Shown in pieces: positions 1 to 6,511 of a stretch of 11,799 nt of DNA. This DNA comes from an uncultured Verrucomicrobiota bacterium (GTDB taxonomy: Bacteria > Verrucomicrobiota > Kiritimatiellia > RFP12 > UBA1067). A program made the translations under genes and the position numbers. The stretch is from positions 1 through 11,799 of the forward strand of contig CAMOXA010000037.1 in assembly GCA_946628745.1 (NCBI GenBank). Reading direction: 5' to 3'. How positions within the stretch are numbered: the first letter of the stretch is position 1; every line of letters begins with the position of its first letter. The notes beneath the pieces were generated by a model. That model searched no databases and had not been told where the DNA came from. It saw only the letters and a list, made by a program, of their open reading frames with translations.

Positions 1-2125
1 AATTCTCGCAGTCGAGATAAACACCCGAGACACCGACTGAAACTTCGCCCGCCACTTCAACACGTCCGCCGTTCAGGGTAAGGTATCCCGTGCCGTTCTT
101 TGCCGCGCCTACGGATAGAATGCCGGGCGTGGTATATGTTCCACTCGCTATTTCAAGACGGCCCGTCTGCCCCTCTGCACCCGGGACAACTATGCTTCCA
201 GTAGACTGGGTAAAGCCATAATCAGAAGAGTCTTCGACCGTCTTCCATACCATTGCGTCTTCAGCGTATGCAGAACCGGAGAATCCGACTTTGACATCTC
301 CAGCAACCGACTTGTTTTCATCAAATGTCACCTCATCAACGGAACTGTAGGTCATCCCGCCTATGCTCGCAACAATTGGCTGATAAATACGAATTGCATA
401 TATTTTGGCAAAATTCGTCAAGCTAATAGTTGCATTGACTCTGTCAGCCTCGCCAGTCACTTCATAAACATACTCATCGGTGTTTGAATAATCCGATTTC
501 AATGTAAGATTTGCATTGACAGTATGCGCATCCGAGTTAAGGTATATCAACGTCCCTGGCACCATCTGGTAGAAGAGGATTTTGCCACTAACGGCGCTAC
601 TACCATTGAAGTGAAGGCCATAACGCGGATTGCCATTTCTGCATACATCCCAGCGCGGTGTATTACCGCTATCTACCGTATTCTCAAACCAAACATAGTT
701 GTTACGATATGAGACCGTAGATTTAAATCCAGTATATTTTACATTATCCACTACGGGATCATCATCCGCCGAGTCCCAAGTTGAATTGTTCTTTGCAGAA
801 ATGGATGAATTTAGATAATCATAACTATAAAGCAAATTATAATCGGAGCTTCCAAAGGAATACGACGAATATGCAGTAACGGGAGATGTCGTAAATCCAT
901 CAGACCACACTGTAGCACTAAGCTCTGAGCCATTACTGTCCAATCCTGCAATCTCTAGCAAACCAACTGTTGAAGTGTTTGCCCACTCAGCCATTGTCCC
1001 TCCCTTATACGAAACAGTATAAGTACTTACTGCGCCTCCGGCAACATTGGACTGATCTGCGGCAATGTTTACCCTTGTAAAACCGCGACGAGTGATACTT
1101 GGTGCATTAAGCACAACGCCAGCATATACGGTTTGCTCTAGATGTGCAGATTCGCCTGCATCATTTACAGCATAAGCGGAAATTGCTACGGTTGACGTAA
1201 TCTCAAAGGGCGCTGTGTACTGTATGTAATCATCGGCAGAAGAGGTACGGTAATATATTGTCGCACCTGCATCAGTTGTAAGTGTAACTGTGCGATTGCC
1301 ACCAAGTACCTCTGGCGTAATAGCAATTGTCGGCGTTGCAGGCGCACCCTCAACTGCTGGTGTGCTGAACATTATGTTATCGACACCGCCATTTAAATCG
1401 TAATTAGCATCATTCCCTAAGACAAAGCATATTTTGGATATAGATCTAAACGCGCCCAAATTATAATCTTCTACTTTCGTGGTGCCGTTTCCGTCCACAA
1501 TCGTAAGCAAAAGACTATTGGATTTTTTATCCCCGACCAACACTATGTGATGCCAAAGAGCGGTGTTGGAAGTAGGATTGGCTGCGCGCGAAGAACTAAT
1601 TTCACATACTGTGCTAGCACTCTCATTTGCCATTTTGTAAACAGTGCCCTTCCCTCCTGTTCCGCACGGGATAGCGACTCCCATGATTTCGGCTCCATCC
1701 GAATCATACACGGCAAAACCAGTATTCCTCGACGTTGATGTATAATATCCCGCAACTGAAAACCAATCAAACTCTAATTTGAATACATCTTCTTTCTGGT
1801 AAGATTCAGGCGCTGAAAAAACAACGCCACTACTATTCCTGTTCAGACGATACAGGTTGAGGTAGTTTCCATTAACACCACTTCTTGTGCCTTGCGATAA
1901 AGTCAACCCGTTATTATTCGCTTCAACCCCTAGGCACACACTTGAAAGCACTCCGCCTGTCCAATATGTGCTACTATTATATGTCTCTGCGTCATCAAAT
2001 TTAAAACAATTTTCGTCTTTCGACACCCAAGTTATCTCATCCGTCGCCCAGGCGCCGCTGACGACGCAGAGCGAGAGGACTAGCGCCAACGAGCGCGTTA
2101 CCATCTCCATCAATTTTCGTTTCAT
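1..2125 (-). CDS. Large secreted multidomain protein (LamG-like, chitobiase C-terminal-like and autotransporter-like repeats), 3'-partial
   Basis: An uninterrupted frame runs from ATG at 2125 to the window edge (708 full codons plus one base), so the C-terminus is missing. Residues 1-27 form a signal peptide: basic MKRK start, hydrophobic LALVLSLCVV core, cleavage expected after GAWA. Residues about 28-255 look like a LamG/concanavalin-type beta sandwich (WHHIVLVGD near 191, GGVDNIMF near 246). Residues about 260-335 resemble the CHB_HEX_C chitobiase C-terminal fold (TIYYRTSS, Y.APFEI, VAISAYAV). Residues about 640-708 carry autotransporter-like strand repeats (LSVGAAKNGTGYLTLNGG). No enzymatic motif is visible; a surface or extracellular adhesin or carbohydrate-binding role is inferred. 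ATG 2128 lies directly upstream in frame, but 2125 is better spaced from the Shine-Dalgarno. The gene is conspicuously A+T-rich: 14 of 60 bases are G or C at 781-840. Confidence 0.85.
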   Translation of the reverse strand, partial: MKRKLMEMVTRSLALVLSLCVVSGAWATDEITWVSKDENCFKFDDAETYNSSTYWTGGVLSSVCLGVEANNNGLTLSQGTRSGVNGNYLNLYRLNRNSSGVVFSAPESYQKEDVFKLEFDWFSVAGYYTSTSRNTGFAVYDSDGAEIMGVAIPCGTGGKGTVYKMANESASTVCEISSSRAANPTSNTALWHHIVLVGDKKSNSLLLTIVDGNGTTKVEDYNLGAFRSISKICFVLGNDANYDLNGGVDNIMFSTPAVEGAPATPTIAITPEVLGGNRTVTLTTDAGATIYYRTSSADDYIQYTAPFEITSTVAISAYAVNDAGESAHLEQTVYAGVVLNAPSITRRGFTRVNIAADQSNVAGGAVSTYTVSYKGGTMAEWANTSTVGLLEIAGLDSNGSELSATVWSDGFTTSPVTAYSSYSFGSSDYNLLYSYDYLNSSISAKNNSTWDSADDDPVVDNVKYTGFKSTVSYRNNYVWFENTVDSGNTPRWDVCRNGNPRYGLHFNGSSAVSGKILFYQMVPGTLIYLNSDAHTVNANLTLKSDYSNTDEYVYEVTGEADRVNATISLTNFAKIYAIRIYQPIVASIGGMTYSSVDEVTFDENKSVAGDVKVGFSGSAYAEDAMVWKTVEDSSDYGFTQSTGSIVVPGAEGQTGRLEIASGTYTTPGILSVGAAKNGTGYLTLNGGRVEVAGEVSVGVSGVYLDCEN

Positions 2126-2130
2126 CATTT

Positions 2131-2137
2131 TCTCCTT
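2131..2137 (-). promoter_or_regulatory. Shine-Dalgarno AAGGAGA of the secreted protein gene
   Basis: Read on the minus strand, AAGGAGA precedes two consecutive ATG codons (2128 and 2125). The AAGGAG core lies 3 nt from the first and 6 nt from the second, so the second ATG is preferred. It is the only strong Shine-Dalgarno sequence among the gene starts in this window. Confidence 0.75.
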
Positions 2138-2155
2138 ATTATGTGTTGTTTGAAA

Positions 2156-2320
2156 TCATTCAGGGTTTGCGACCGCCCCGCTCCAGCTGCCGTCGGAATA
2201 TGTTGCGGCGCCGTTCACGCCCTCGCGCGCCGGCGAAACTGCAAACGAGAAGCCGCGCGACCCGCCGGTGCGAGCCCCGTTTTGGCCTTTATTTCTCGAT
2301 ATATCAATATATTCCGACAT
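2156..2320 (-). CDS. Possible 54-aa small ORF or remnant of a secreted-protein gene
   Basis: A minus-strand frame runs from ATG 2320 to TGA 2158-2156 and ends 30 bp before the downstream gene's ATG. Its second half is protein-like and G+C-rich at third positions. GFSFAVSP near residue 23 followed by GSWSGAV near 44 recalls the mature N-terminus of the CotH-family protein in this window (GFSFDAS, then GGWTFAD). An in-frame TAG lies two codons before the ATG and there is no good ribosome site, only a weak AGG. It may be a decayed fragment of a secreted-protein gene, a leader ORF of the downstream gene, or chance. No function can be assigned. Confidence 0.3.
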   Translation of the reverse strand: MSEYIDISRNKGQNGARTGGSRGFSFAVSPAREGVNGAATYSDGSWSGAVANPE

Positions 2321-2357
2321 TGCCTACAGAAGACAGCCCTTCCACAAGTTTGGAATC

Positions 2358-2386
2358 ATTGTATCATAAACGGCCTTCCCCCGCAA
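2358..2386 (-). promoter_or_regulatory. Candidate promoter, extended -10, for the 1-2125 gene
   Basis: On the minus strand TTGCGG (2386-2381), a 17-nt spacer and TACAAT (2363-2358) can be read, with TGA just before the -10 giving an extended TGnTACAAT element. The -35 matches consensus at only three positions. Transcription from about 2351 would give a leader of roughly 225 nt before ATG 2125, covering the possible small ORF. It is the best-placed sigma70-type signal found upstream of that gene. Confidence 0.4.
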
Positions 2387-2392
2387 GGGGGA
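2377..2392. other. GNRA-type stem-loop (TCCCCC-GCAA-GGGGGA)
   Basis: A perfect 6-bp stem closes a GCAA tetraloop on the plus strand. The following bases are CTTTG and then A-rich, so it is not an intrinsic terminator on the plus strand, and no T-tract follows it on the minus strand. It overlaps the -35 of the candidate promoter, so it could affect promoter access, or it may be another dispersed palindrome. Confidence 0.4.
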
Positions 2393-2426
2393 CTTTGAAA
2401 AAAATTACATCGCCGCTCCTGAAAGG

Positions 2427-2453
2427 ACTTGTTTGGGGTCCCTCCCCATTCGT
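2427..2453. repeat. 27-bp direct repeat, copy 1
   Basis: It begins acttgtttggggtccct and matches 2721-2747 at 26 of 27 positions (one c/t difference). It directly abuts the 22-bp tandem array on its right. A shorter 13-bp part recurs at 2812-2824. Confidence 0.85.
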
Positions 2454-2456
2454 CAA

Positions 2457-2544
2457 CCCACTTTACCTGCCACTTCAACCCACTTTACCTGCCACTTCGA
2501 CCCTGTTTACCTGCCACTTCGACCCTGTTTACCTGCCACCTCGA
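2457..2544. repeat. Tandem repeat, four 22-bp units
   Basis: Units lie at 2457-2478, 2479-2500, 2501-2522 and 2523-2544. All share the core TTTACCTGCCAC. Units 1 and 2 begin CCCAC, units 3 and 4 begin CCCTG; unit 1 ends TTCAA, unit 2 and 3 TTCGA, unit 4 CTCGA. The graded variation suggests duplication by slippage or unequal exchange. Since 22 is not a multiple of three, and frames through it on the plus strand run open only as shadows, it is treated as non-coding. There are no unique spacers, so it is not a CRISPR array. Confidence 0.92.
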
Positions 2545-2653
2545 CGGCCTCTGGGTGGCACCCAACACGACGCGGAGAGGCAGGCAAGGTGGTGCGAAGT
2601 GCCACAAAACCGCTACAGGCTACGCGGCAGTTTGGCGGCGGGTGGGGGTAGCG

Positions 2654-2716
2654 GTAGGGACGGCGTTCCACCGCCGTCCGTTACGCCCGCGGTCGCCGAT
2701 GGAACGGCGACCCTAC
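2654..2716. repeat. REPIN-like element: inverted pair of GTAG-headed REP hairpins
   Basis: On the plus strand GTAG (2654-2657) is followed at once by a perfect 8-bp hairpin, GGACGGCG-TTCCAC-CGCCGTCC (2658-2679). On the minus strand GTAG (2716-2713) is followed at once by GGTCGCCG-TTCCAT-CGGCGACC (2712-2691), also a perfect 8-bp stem with a 6-nt loop. The two halves are inverted, separated by 11 nt, and the whole can fold as one long hairpin (2653-2670 pairs with 2700-2717 at 16 of 18 positions). A GTAG head plus palindrome in inverted doublets is the known architecture of REP/REPIN elements mobilised by RAYT (TnpA-REP) transposases. The two halves differ at two stem positions in a compensatory way. 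No RAYT gene is present here, so mobility is inferred. Confidence 0.8.
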
Positions 2717-2720
2717 CACG

Positions 2721-2747
2721 ACTTGTTTGGGGTCTCTCCCCATTCGT
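2721..2747. repeat. 27-bp direct repeat, copy 2
   Basis: Matches 2427-2453 with one substitution, in the same orientation and 294 bp away, and starts 4 bp after the REPIN-like element. With copy 1 it brackets the tandem array and the REPIN. Confidence 0.85.
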
Positions 2748-2759
2748 TCCCCATTCGTT
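2738..2759. repeat. 11-bp tandem duplication (ccccattcgtt, two copies)
   Basis: The end of the 27-bp repeat copy is duplicated exactly: ccccattcgtt at 2738-2748 and again at 2749-2759. Copy 1 of the 27-bp repeat lacks this duplication, so it probably arose after the 27-bp repeats separated. Confidence 0.85.
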
Positions 2760-2840
2760 CGATAACTTATCAAATTAACAGTATTTCCCGCAAAAACCGC
2801 AACCTCACAAAGGGTCCCTCCCCACTATTAGGAAGATTCA

Positions 2841-5705
2841 TCATTGTTCAGGCATGGATACCTGGATTTTGAAGAAGCGGTCGCTGTCGGTCTTCTTGTG
2901 CCATGCGTCGCCAAGCTTCTCGCAACCGAGGACTGTGTATATCCGCCCGTCGCCGAGATTGGGCTGATACTTGAAGTTTATCTCCCCGTCAGGCGCGACT
3001 CTGAACTCCGTGATGCGGAACACATCGTCCGCGTCTTCAGGCTTCGTGCCTGCGACGTAGTCCTGCCAGAGCGGAATCTTCTTGCCCCATGCCGTCGGAA
3101 CCGCAACCGCGGCATCCTTCAGCTGCCGATCCGTCGCCCAGCCGATGCTTGCATCAGCCGGTTCCAACTTTGAGCGTATCCACTCAAGCCTGATTTCTGG
3201 AATAGCCGTGCCGTCCGCAAGCGTCTCCGCCTCACGCACGGCTTCGGGCGACCACTCCGCCTGCGCCGCAATCGTTTCGTCGCTCGCGGAATTGGACTGG
3301 ATTGAGCACTTGAGACTCGTCATCAACGTATCCACCGAAGCGAACTGCTTGTCGAGCCACTGCGCCCGCGCGGAGAGAAAGCTTTTCAGTATCGCGCGGT
3401 CATCCGCCGCCGTGCGCTTTTCCTTGCTGGATCGCCTATCCCACCAAATAGCGTCATCGACTTCGCTCGCCTCGGCGAGAAGAGGCTCATACCTGTCTAT
3501 GAGGCCGCCGTCTTTGAACACTTCTTCATAGCGGCTACGGACCTCCCAATAACGCGTGTACAGCCTGCGGCAGAAGTTGACGTCGCTCGCCCATTCCTTC
3601 TGGAAGGAGTATTTGCGCGAGTTGTCGCCTTCGTTGTTCTTCGAGCAGGCCCAGTATTCCGGGTTTTGTCCGACGCGGATCGACGCACAGCCCCAGTCGA
3701 AATCCCATACCGGGCCGAAGAAGAGCTTCCCGCCTCTGTCGATGTAGGCGTACCGGCTCTTCTTCGTCGCGTCGTTGTTCGCGAAGAGTTCGCACACGAG
3801 CGTGTAGGCGACCATTGAATCCATGTCGGCATATTCGGTGTAGTATTTCCCCTTCGCGTTCTTGCGGTCCGCGCTCGTCACGGCGTCCCAGAAGTCCTGC
3901 ATGTACGACTTGCACCAGTTCATCATGTTCGTCGAAGTGTGTGCGTACTCGGGACGGCTGAACATAGTCAGCATCTCAAGCTTCCCCGACTTCGTGGTGA
4001 ACTTCGAAATGTCATCGTACTCCTGAGAGAATTCGAAAAGATAGCCGCCTGAGATATCGACATCCCCGCCCGCCTCGATCATAGCGTCGAGCCCCGAGAA
4101 GTTGTCTTCGGCGGAGTTCCACTTCTTCGCATTGTCCTCCCAGTCGTATATATCGACGCGATTCGGGTCGATGCGGATGTGCTCGACGAACTGGTAGAGG
4201 CCCTGGAGCTCGCCGTTTAGGATGCACTCCACCCACGTCGAGTCCATGCCGAGAGAGCCGATGTCGTTGGCGAAGTCCGCGGCAAGTCTGCCGCGCATCT
4301 GCGACATGTCGTTGTAGTTCGCGAGGAGCACCCAGTGCTTGGACTTCCCGAAACCGAACATGTCCGTCTTCTTGTCGAGCTTGAGCTTCCACGGCTTCTT
4401 TGGATAGTTCTTCGTCGAATTGCCGCGGACCTTGATGTACATCTTGCCGTTGTAAAGCGATTTCCAGTCGTCATTGCCCTGCACATAGACCTTTCCTTCG
4501 TGCTCCTCCTTTGCGGCGGTGGGCGTCAGTCCGTCGTCCGTCGTCATGTAGAGGACGGGGAGGCGAGAGAAGTAGAACGTCTTGTCGAGCGACGAACCGT
4601 CGTCCGCCTCGGCGGTCACGCGGAACCAGTGGCCTAGATCATCCGCCTGCGGAACATAGGACGCGGCGGTGGAAAAAGGCGAAGCCTCCCACGCCTTCGT
4701 CGCGCTGCCGCGCGTCCATGCGTATTTGACGGCGGGAGTGACGCCGAAGATTCCGGCGGACGATTCGATGGCAAGCGCCTTTCCGATGCGAGGACGCGAC
4801 AGGTCTGCGGAAAGAGAAGCGTCTATCGAACCCCCGATCACCTCGCCGCCGCTTTGGCCCGCCTCCACGACAAGATTGCGCACTGTCGCCGTCTTTCCAT
4901 CGACCGCGAGATCGACGGAGCCTGGGACGAACGCCACGTCGCCAGGCTGCGGCGCCGCGCCGTCGGGCTCTCCGCCGTCAGTCAGCGACCAGTTCGCGCA
5001 GTCTGACCAGTCTCCTGATTCGCCGCCGACCCAGTAAAGCGTCCGGGGCTCGCTTTCAGGCACGGACTCGTCGCCGTTCAGGCGCGACAGGCTGCCCGCG
5101 CCCTGGAATTCGACAACCCGCTTCTCGTTCGCAGTCTCTCCCGCGCGAAACTCCCTGCGGCCGGTGCGCGTCGCGAGAGGAACGTATTCGCCGCCTGGGT
5201 TCTTGGCGAAGTAGCTGACGAAACGGATGCCACCAATTTCGCGCAAGCGAAAGCGAAACGATAGCGCAGTGCCGATCGCGACATTCACACCCGACGCATA
5301 GACTTCGTTCCATAATCCGTCGCCTGCAACATAGAAGCCAGACGTCTCACCGTCCACCATCGCGGGAACCACCGCACCTATCGATCCTGCCGCGGACTCT
5401 GCAGGCTTCTCGTCCATGAATGCGTCGAACGTAAACTCGCAGTCGTATACTGCAAGCGTTCCGTCAGGCTCGTCTGCAGCTACGAACGAGAAACCGGAAT
5501 CCGCGCCGAAGCAGACTCTGCCGGTCCCGTCCCCGGTCGGCTTCACGTCAGGATCGGCGAATGTCCAGCCGCCGCCGGCCGTTCCTTTCGCGGACAGCTC
5601 TTCGCCAGTCCCGTAGATTGATGCGTCGAAAGAAAACCCGGCCTGCGTCTTCGCCGCCGCGAAGGCGCATGCAATGTGCAAAATGTAAAGTGCAAAACGT
5701 TTCAT
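2841..5705 (-). CDS. Secreted CotH-family protein kinase with N-terminal LamG-like and C-terminal sorting-like modules
   Basis: 954 aa. Residues 1-22 are a signal peptide ending KTQA. Residues about 23-205 resemble a LamG/concanavalin sandwich; 222-240 carry YWVGG and GDWSDCANWS, as in strand repeats of PVC exoproteins; 321-370 are Ig-like. The CotH domain spans about 385-790: LYMTTDDG (385), RGNS (427-430), LLANYND, GLYQFVEH (502-509) and GPVWDFDWG with the Asp pair at 668 and 670. CotH proteins are atypical kinases that phosphorylate Ser on spore-coat and other secreted proteins; the WDFD site matches their metal-binding motif. The last 75 residues start WQDYVAGT and end as a beta-rich domain, possibly a secretion or anchoring module. 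The start at 5705 is preferred over the in-frame ATG 5753, because that ATG overlaps the promoter -35 and would put a charged stretch before the signal peptide. The ribosome site is weak (AAAGGTG). The specific substrate is unknown. Confidence 0.88.
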   Translation of the reverse strand: MKRFALYILHIACAFAAAKTQAGFSFDASIYGTGEELSAKGTAGGGWTFADPDVKPTGDGTGRVCFGADSGFSFVAADEPDGTLAVYDCEFTFDAFMDEKPAESAAGSIGAVVPAMVDGETSGFYVAGDGLWNEVYASGVNVAIGTALSFRFRLREIGGIRFVSYFAKNPGGEYVPLATRTGRREFRAGETANEKRVVEFQGAGSLSRLNGDESVPESEPRTLYWVGGESGDWSDCANWSLTDGGEPDGAAPQPGDVAFVPGSVDLAVDGKTATVRNLVVEAGQSGGEVIGGSIDASLSADLSRPRIGKALAIESSAGIFGVTPAVKYAWTRGSATKAWEASPFSTAASYVPQADDLGHWFRVTAEADDGSSLDKTFYFSRLPVLYMTTDDGLTPTAAKEEHEGKVYVQGNDDWKSLYNGKMYIKVRGNSTKNYPKKPWKLKLDKKTDMFGFGKSKHWVLLANYNDMSQMRGRLAADFANDIGSLGMDSTWVECILNGELQGLYQFVEHIRIDPNRVDIYDWEDNAKKWNSAEDNFSGLDAMIEAGGDVDISGGYLFEFSQEYDDISKFTTKSGKLEMLTMFSRPEYAHTSTNMMNWCKSYMQDFWDAVTSADRKNAKGKYYTEYADMDSMVAYTLVCELFANNDATKKSRYAYIDRGGKLFFGPVWDFDWGCASIRVGQNPEYWACSKNNEGDNSRKYSFQKEWASDVNFCRRLYTRYWEVRSRYEEVFKDGGLIDRYEPLLAEASEVDDAIWWDRRSSKEKRTAADDRAILKSFLSARAQWLDKQFASVDTLMTSLKCSIQSNSASDETIAAQAEWSPEAVREAETLADGTAIPEIRLEWIRSKLEPADASIGWATDRQLKDAAVAVPTAWGKKIPLWQDYVAGTKPEDADDVFRITEFRVAPDGEINFKYQPNLGDGRIYTVLGCEKLGDAWHKKTDSDRFFKIQVSMPEQ

Positions 5706-5729
5706 CACCTTTTTCTCTTTTCGTTCGCA

Positions 5730-5758
5730 ATTATAACATATTTTTTCCGCCATTTCAA
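5730..5758 (-). promoter_or_regulatory. Strong sigma70-type promoter of the CotH-family gene
   Basis: On the minus strand TTGAAA (5758-5753, five of six to consensus), a 17-nt spacer and a perfect TATAAT (5735-5730) are seen, with TGT just upstream giving an extended -10. Transcription should start near 5724, leaving a leader of about 19 nt before ATG 5705. Confidence 0.85.
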
Positions 5759-5820
5759 GTGCCGCCTCGCCGAAAAAAAATCTTCGTGCCGCGTGTAAAG
5801 CAAAAGCGCAAGGCCTTCAG

Positions 5821-5850
5821 TTGACTGCCGGAGCGCCGGTTTGGTATAAT
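5821..5850 (+). promoter_or_regulatory. Sigma70-type promoter of the cyclo-ligase gene
   Basis: TTGACT (5821-5826), an 18-nt spacer and a perfect TATAAT (5845-5850), preceded by TGG to give an extended -10. The predicted start is A5857 or nearby, giving a leader of about 67 nt. It diverges from the CotH-family promoter; the two -35 boxes are 62 bp apart, so a regulator binding between them could affect both. Confidence 0.85.
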
Positions 5851-5880
5851 AGCCGCACATAAGGCAAGGCATAAGCGCTC

Positions 5881-5908
5881 GCAAATCCGGCGGCGCGGCG
5901 GATCTTGC
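5881..5908 (+). promoter_or_regulatory. Stem-loop in the 5' leader of the cyclo-ligase gene
   Basis: GCAA-ATCCG pairs with CGGAT-(C)-TTGC, a nine-pair stem with one bulged C and a 9-nt loop (gcggcgcgg). It ends 15 nt before the ATG, inside the predicted transcript. The intervening bases are acgtggc plus a run of eight A, with no Shine-Dalgarno, so ribosome access may depend on this structure. It matches no riboswitch class I recognise. Confidence 0.45.
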
Positions 5909-5923
5909 ACGTGGCGAAAAAAA

Positions 5924-6511
5924 ATGATCGATGTCGACAGCATTAAATCCAGACTCCGGGAAGAAATGAAAGCCCGGCGAAAGAACCTCGCGACGGAAGC
6001 GAAGGCCGCGGCAGACGCCGCTATCCGGAAAATGCTGCTGGCGCGATGCGATATCAATGCTGCGACGCTTCCGCCGGCATGCGGACGACATCTCGCCGTC
6101 TATCTCGCCTCGCGCAGTGAAATCGACATCGACCCCTTCATAAAGTCCATGCTCGAGGCGGGTGTCGAAGTTGCGGCGCCCCGCTGGAACGGCAAAAAAT
6201 ACGAACTGGCCAGACTGAAGGGACTCGACGTGGACAACCTGCGCACGGGGCCGATGGGCATCCGCGAACCGGCCGTAGCCGACATCGTCCCTCCCGGAAA
6301 AGCCAGTGCATGGATCGTCCCGGGCCTTGCGTTCACGAAAGACGGCAAGCGCCTCGGATATGGCGGGGGATGGTACGACAGGCTTCTAGCCGCCGCGCCT
6401 GAAGGTGCCGTCAAAATCGGTGTCGCATATGCTTTTCAGATAGTCGGCGACCTGCCGGCAGAACCGCACGACATGCCGCTCACAGCCGTCGTCGCCGCGC
6501 CTGCCGTCTGA
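5924..6511 (+). CDS. fau: 5-formyltetrahydrofolate cyclo-ligase
   Basis: 195 aa, the usual size for this cytoplasmic enzyme (also called methenyltetrahydrofolate synthetase; ygfA/fau in E. coli). It uses ATP to convert 5-formyl-THF to 5,10-methenyl-THF, recycling an inhibitory folate into the one-carbon pool. The N-terminal helix IKSRLREEMKARR is typical, and the signature GKRLGYGGGWYDRLL at about 141-155, preceded by WIVPGLAFTKD, is diagnostic for ATP and substrate binding. The C-terminus LPAEPHDMPLTAVV fits the family. The ATG at 5924 abuts a run of eight A and lacks a Shine-Dalgarno, but the promoter and the N-terminal match support it. It converges on nadE; the 67-bp gap (6512-6578) is very G+C-rich, with only a 5-bp stem (6558-6570), and no T-tract terminator is evident. 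The gene is transcribed alone. Confidence 0.95.
   Translation: MIDVDSIKSRLREEMKARRKNLATEAKAAADAAIRKMLLARCDINAATLPPACGRHLAVYLASRSEIDIDPFIKSMLEAGVEVAAPRWNGKKYELARLKGLDVDNLRTGPMGIREPAVADIVPPGKASAWIVPGLAFTKDGKRLGYGGGWYDRLLAAAPEGAVKIGVAYAFQIVGDLPAEPHDMPLTAVVAAPAV

Larger units (their letters stand above)
2129..2840. other. Repeat-rich intergenic region between two minus-strand secreted-protein genes
   Basis: This stretch of about 710 bp holds no convincing long gene. From left to right it contains the ribosome site and upstream sequence of the 1-2125 gene, a possible 54-codon ORF, a candidate promoter with a GCAA hairpin, the first copy of a 27-bp direct repeat, a 22-bp tandem array, a G+C-rich spacer (2545-2653) with a 13-bp palindrome TGGGTG-G-CACCCA at 2552-2564, a REPIN-like element, and the second 27-bp copy running into an 11-bp duplication. 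A 13-bp piece of the same repeat (gggtccctcccca) recurs at 2812-2824, just past the CotH-family stop codon. No tRNA, rRNA or CRISPR was seen. Confidence 0.7.

Noticed and set aside
2377..2392. Intrinsic terminator
   Set aside because: The hairpin is not followed by a T-tract on either strand.
2457..2544. CRISPR array
   Set aside because: Units are contiguous with no spacers and there are no cas genes.
2143..2778. 211-codon plus-strand frame through the intergenic repeats
   Set aside because: Overlaps a tandem array whose 22-bp unit keeps several frames open, has no ribosome site, and its composition is repeat-derived (Leu/Pro/Thr runs).
3082..5037. Plus-strand frames of 100-149 codons opposite the CotH-family gene
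   Set aside because: They have no promoter or ribosome site and mirror the G+C-rich codons of the kinase gene.
5851..5923. 6S RNA upstream of the cyclo-ligase gene, as in many Proteobacteria
   Set aside because: Only about 70 nt separate the promoter from the ATG, too short for a 6S RNA of about 180 nt, and there is no long stem with a central bubble.
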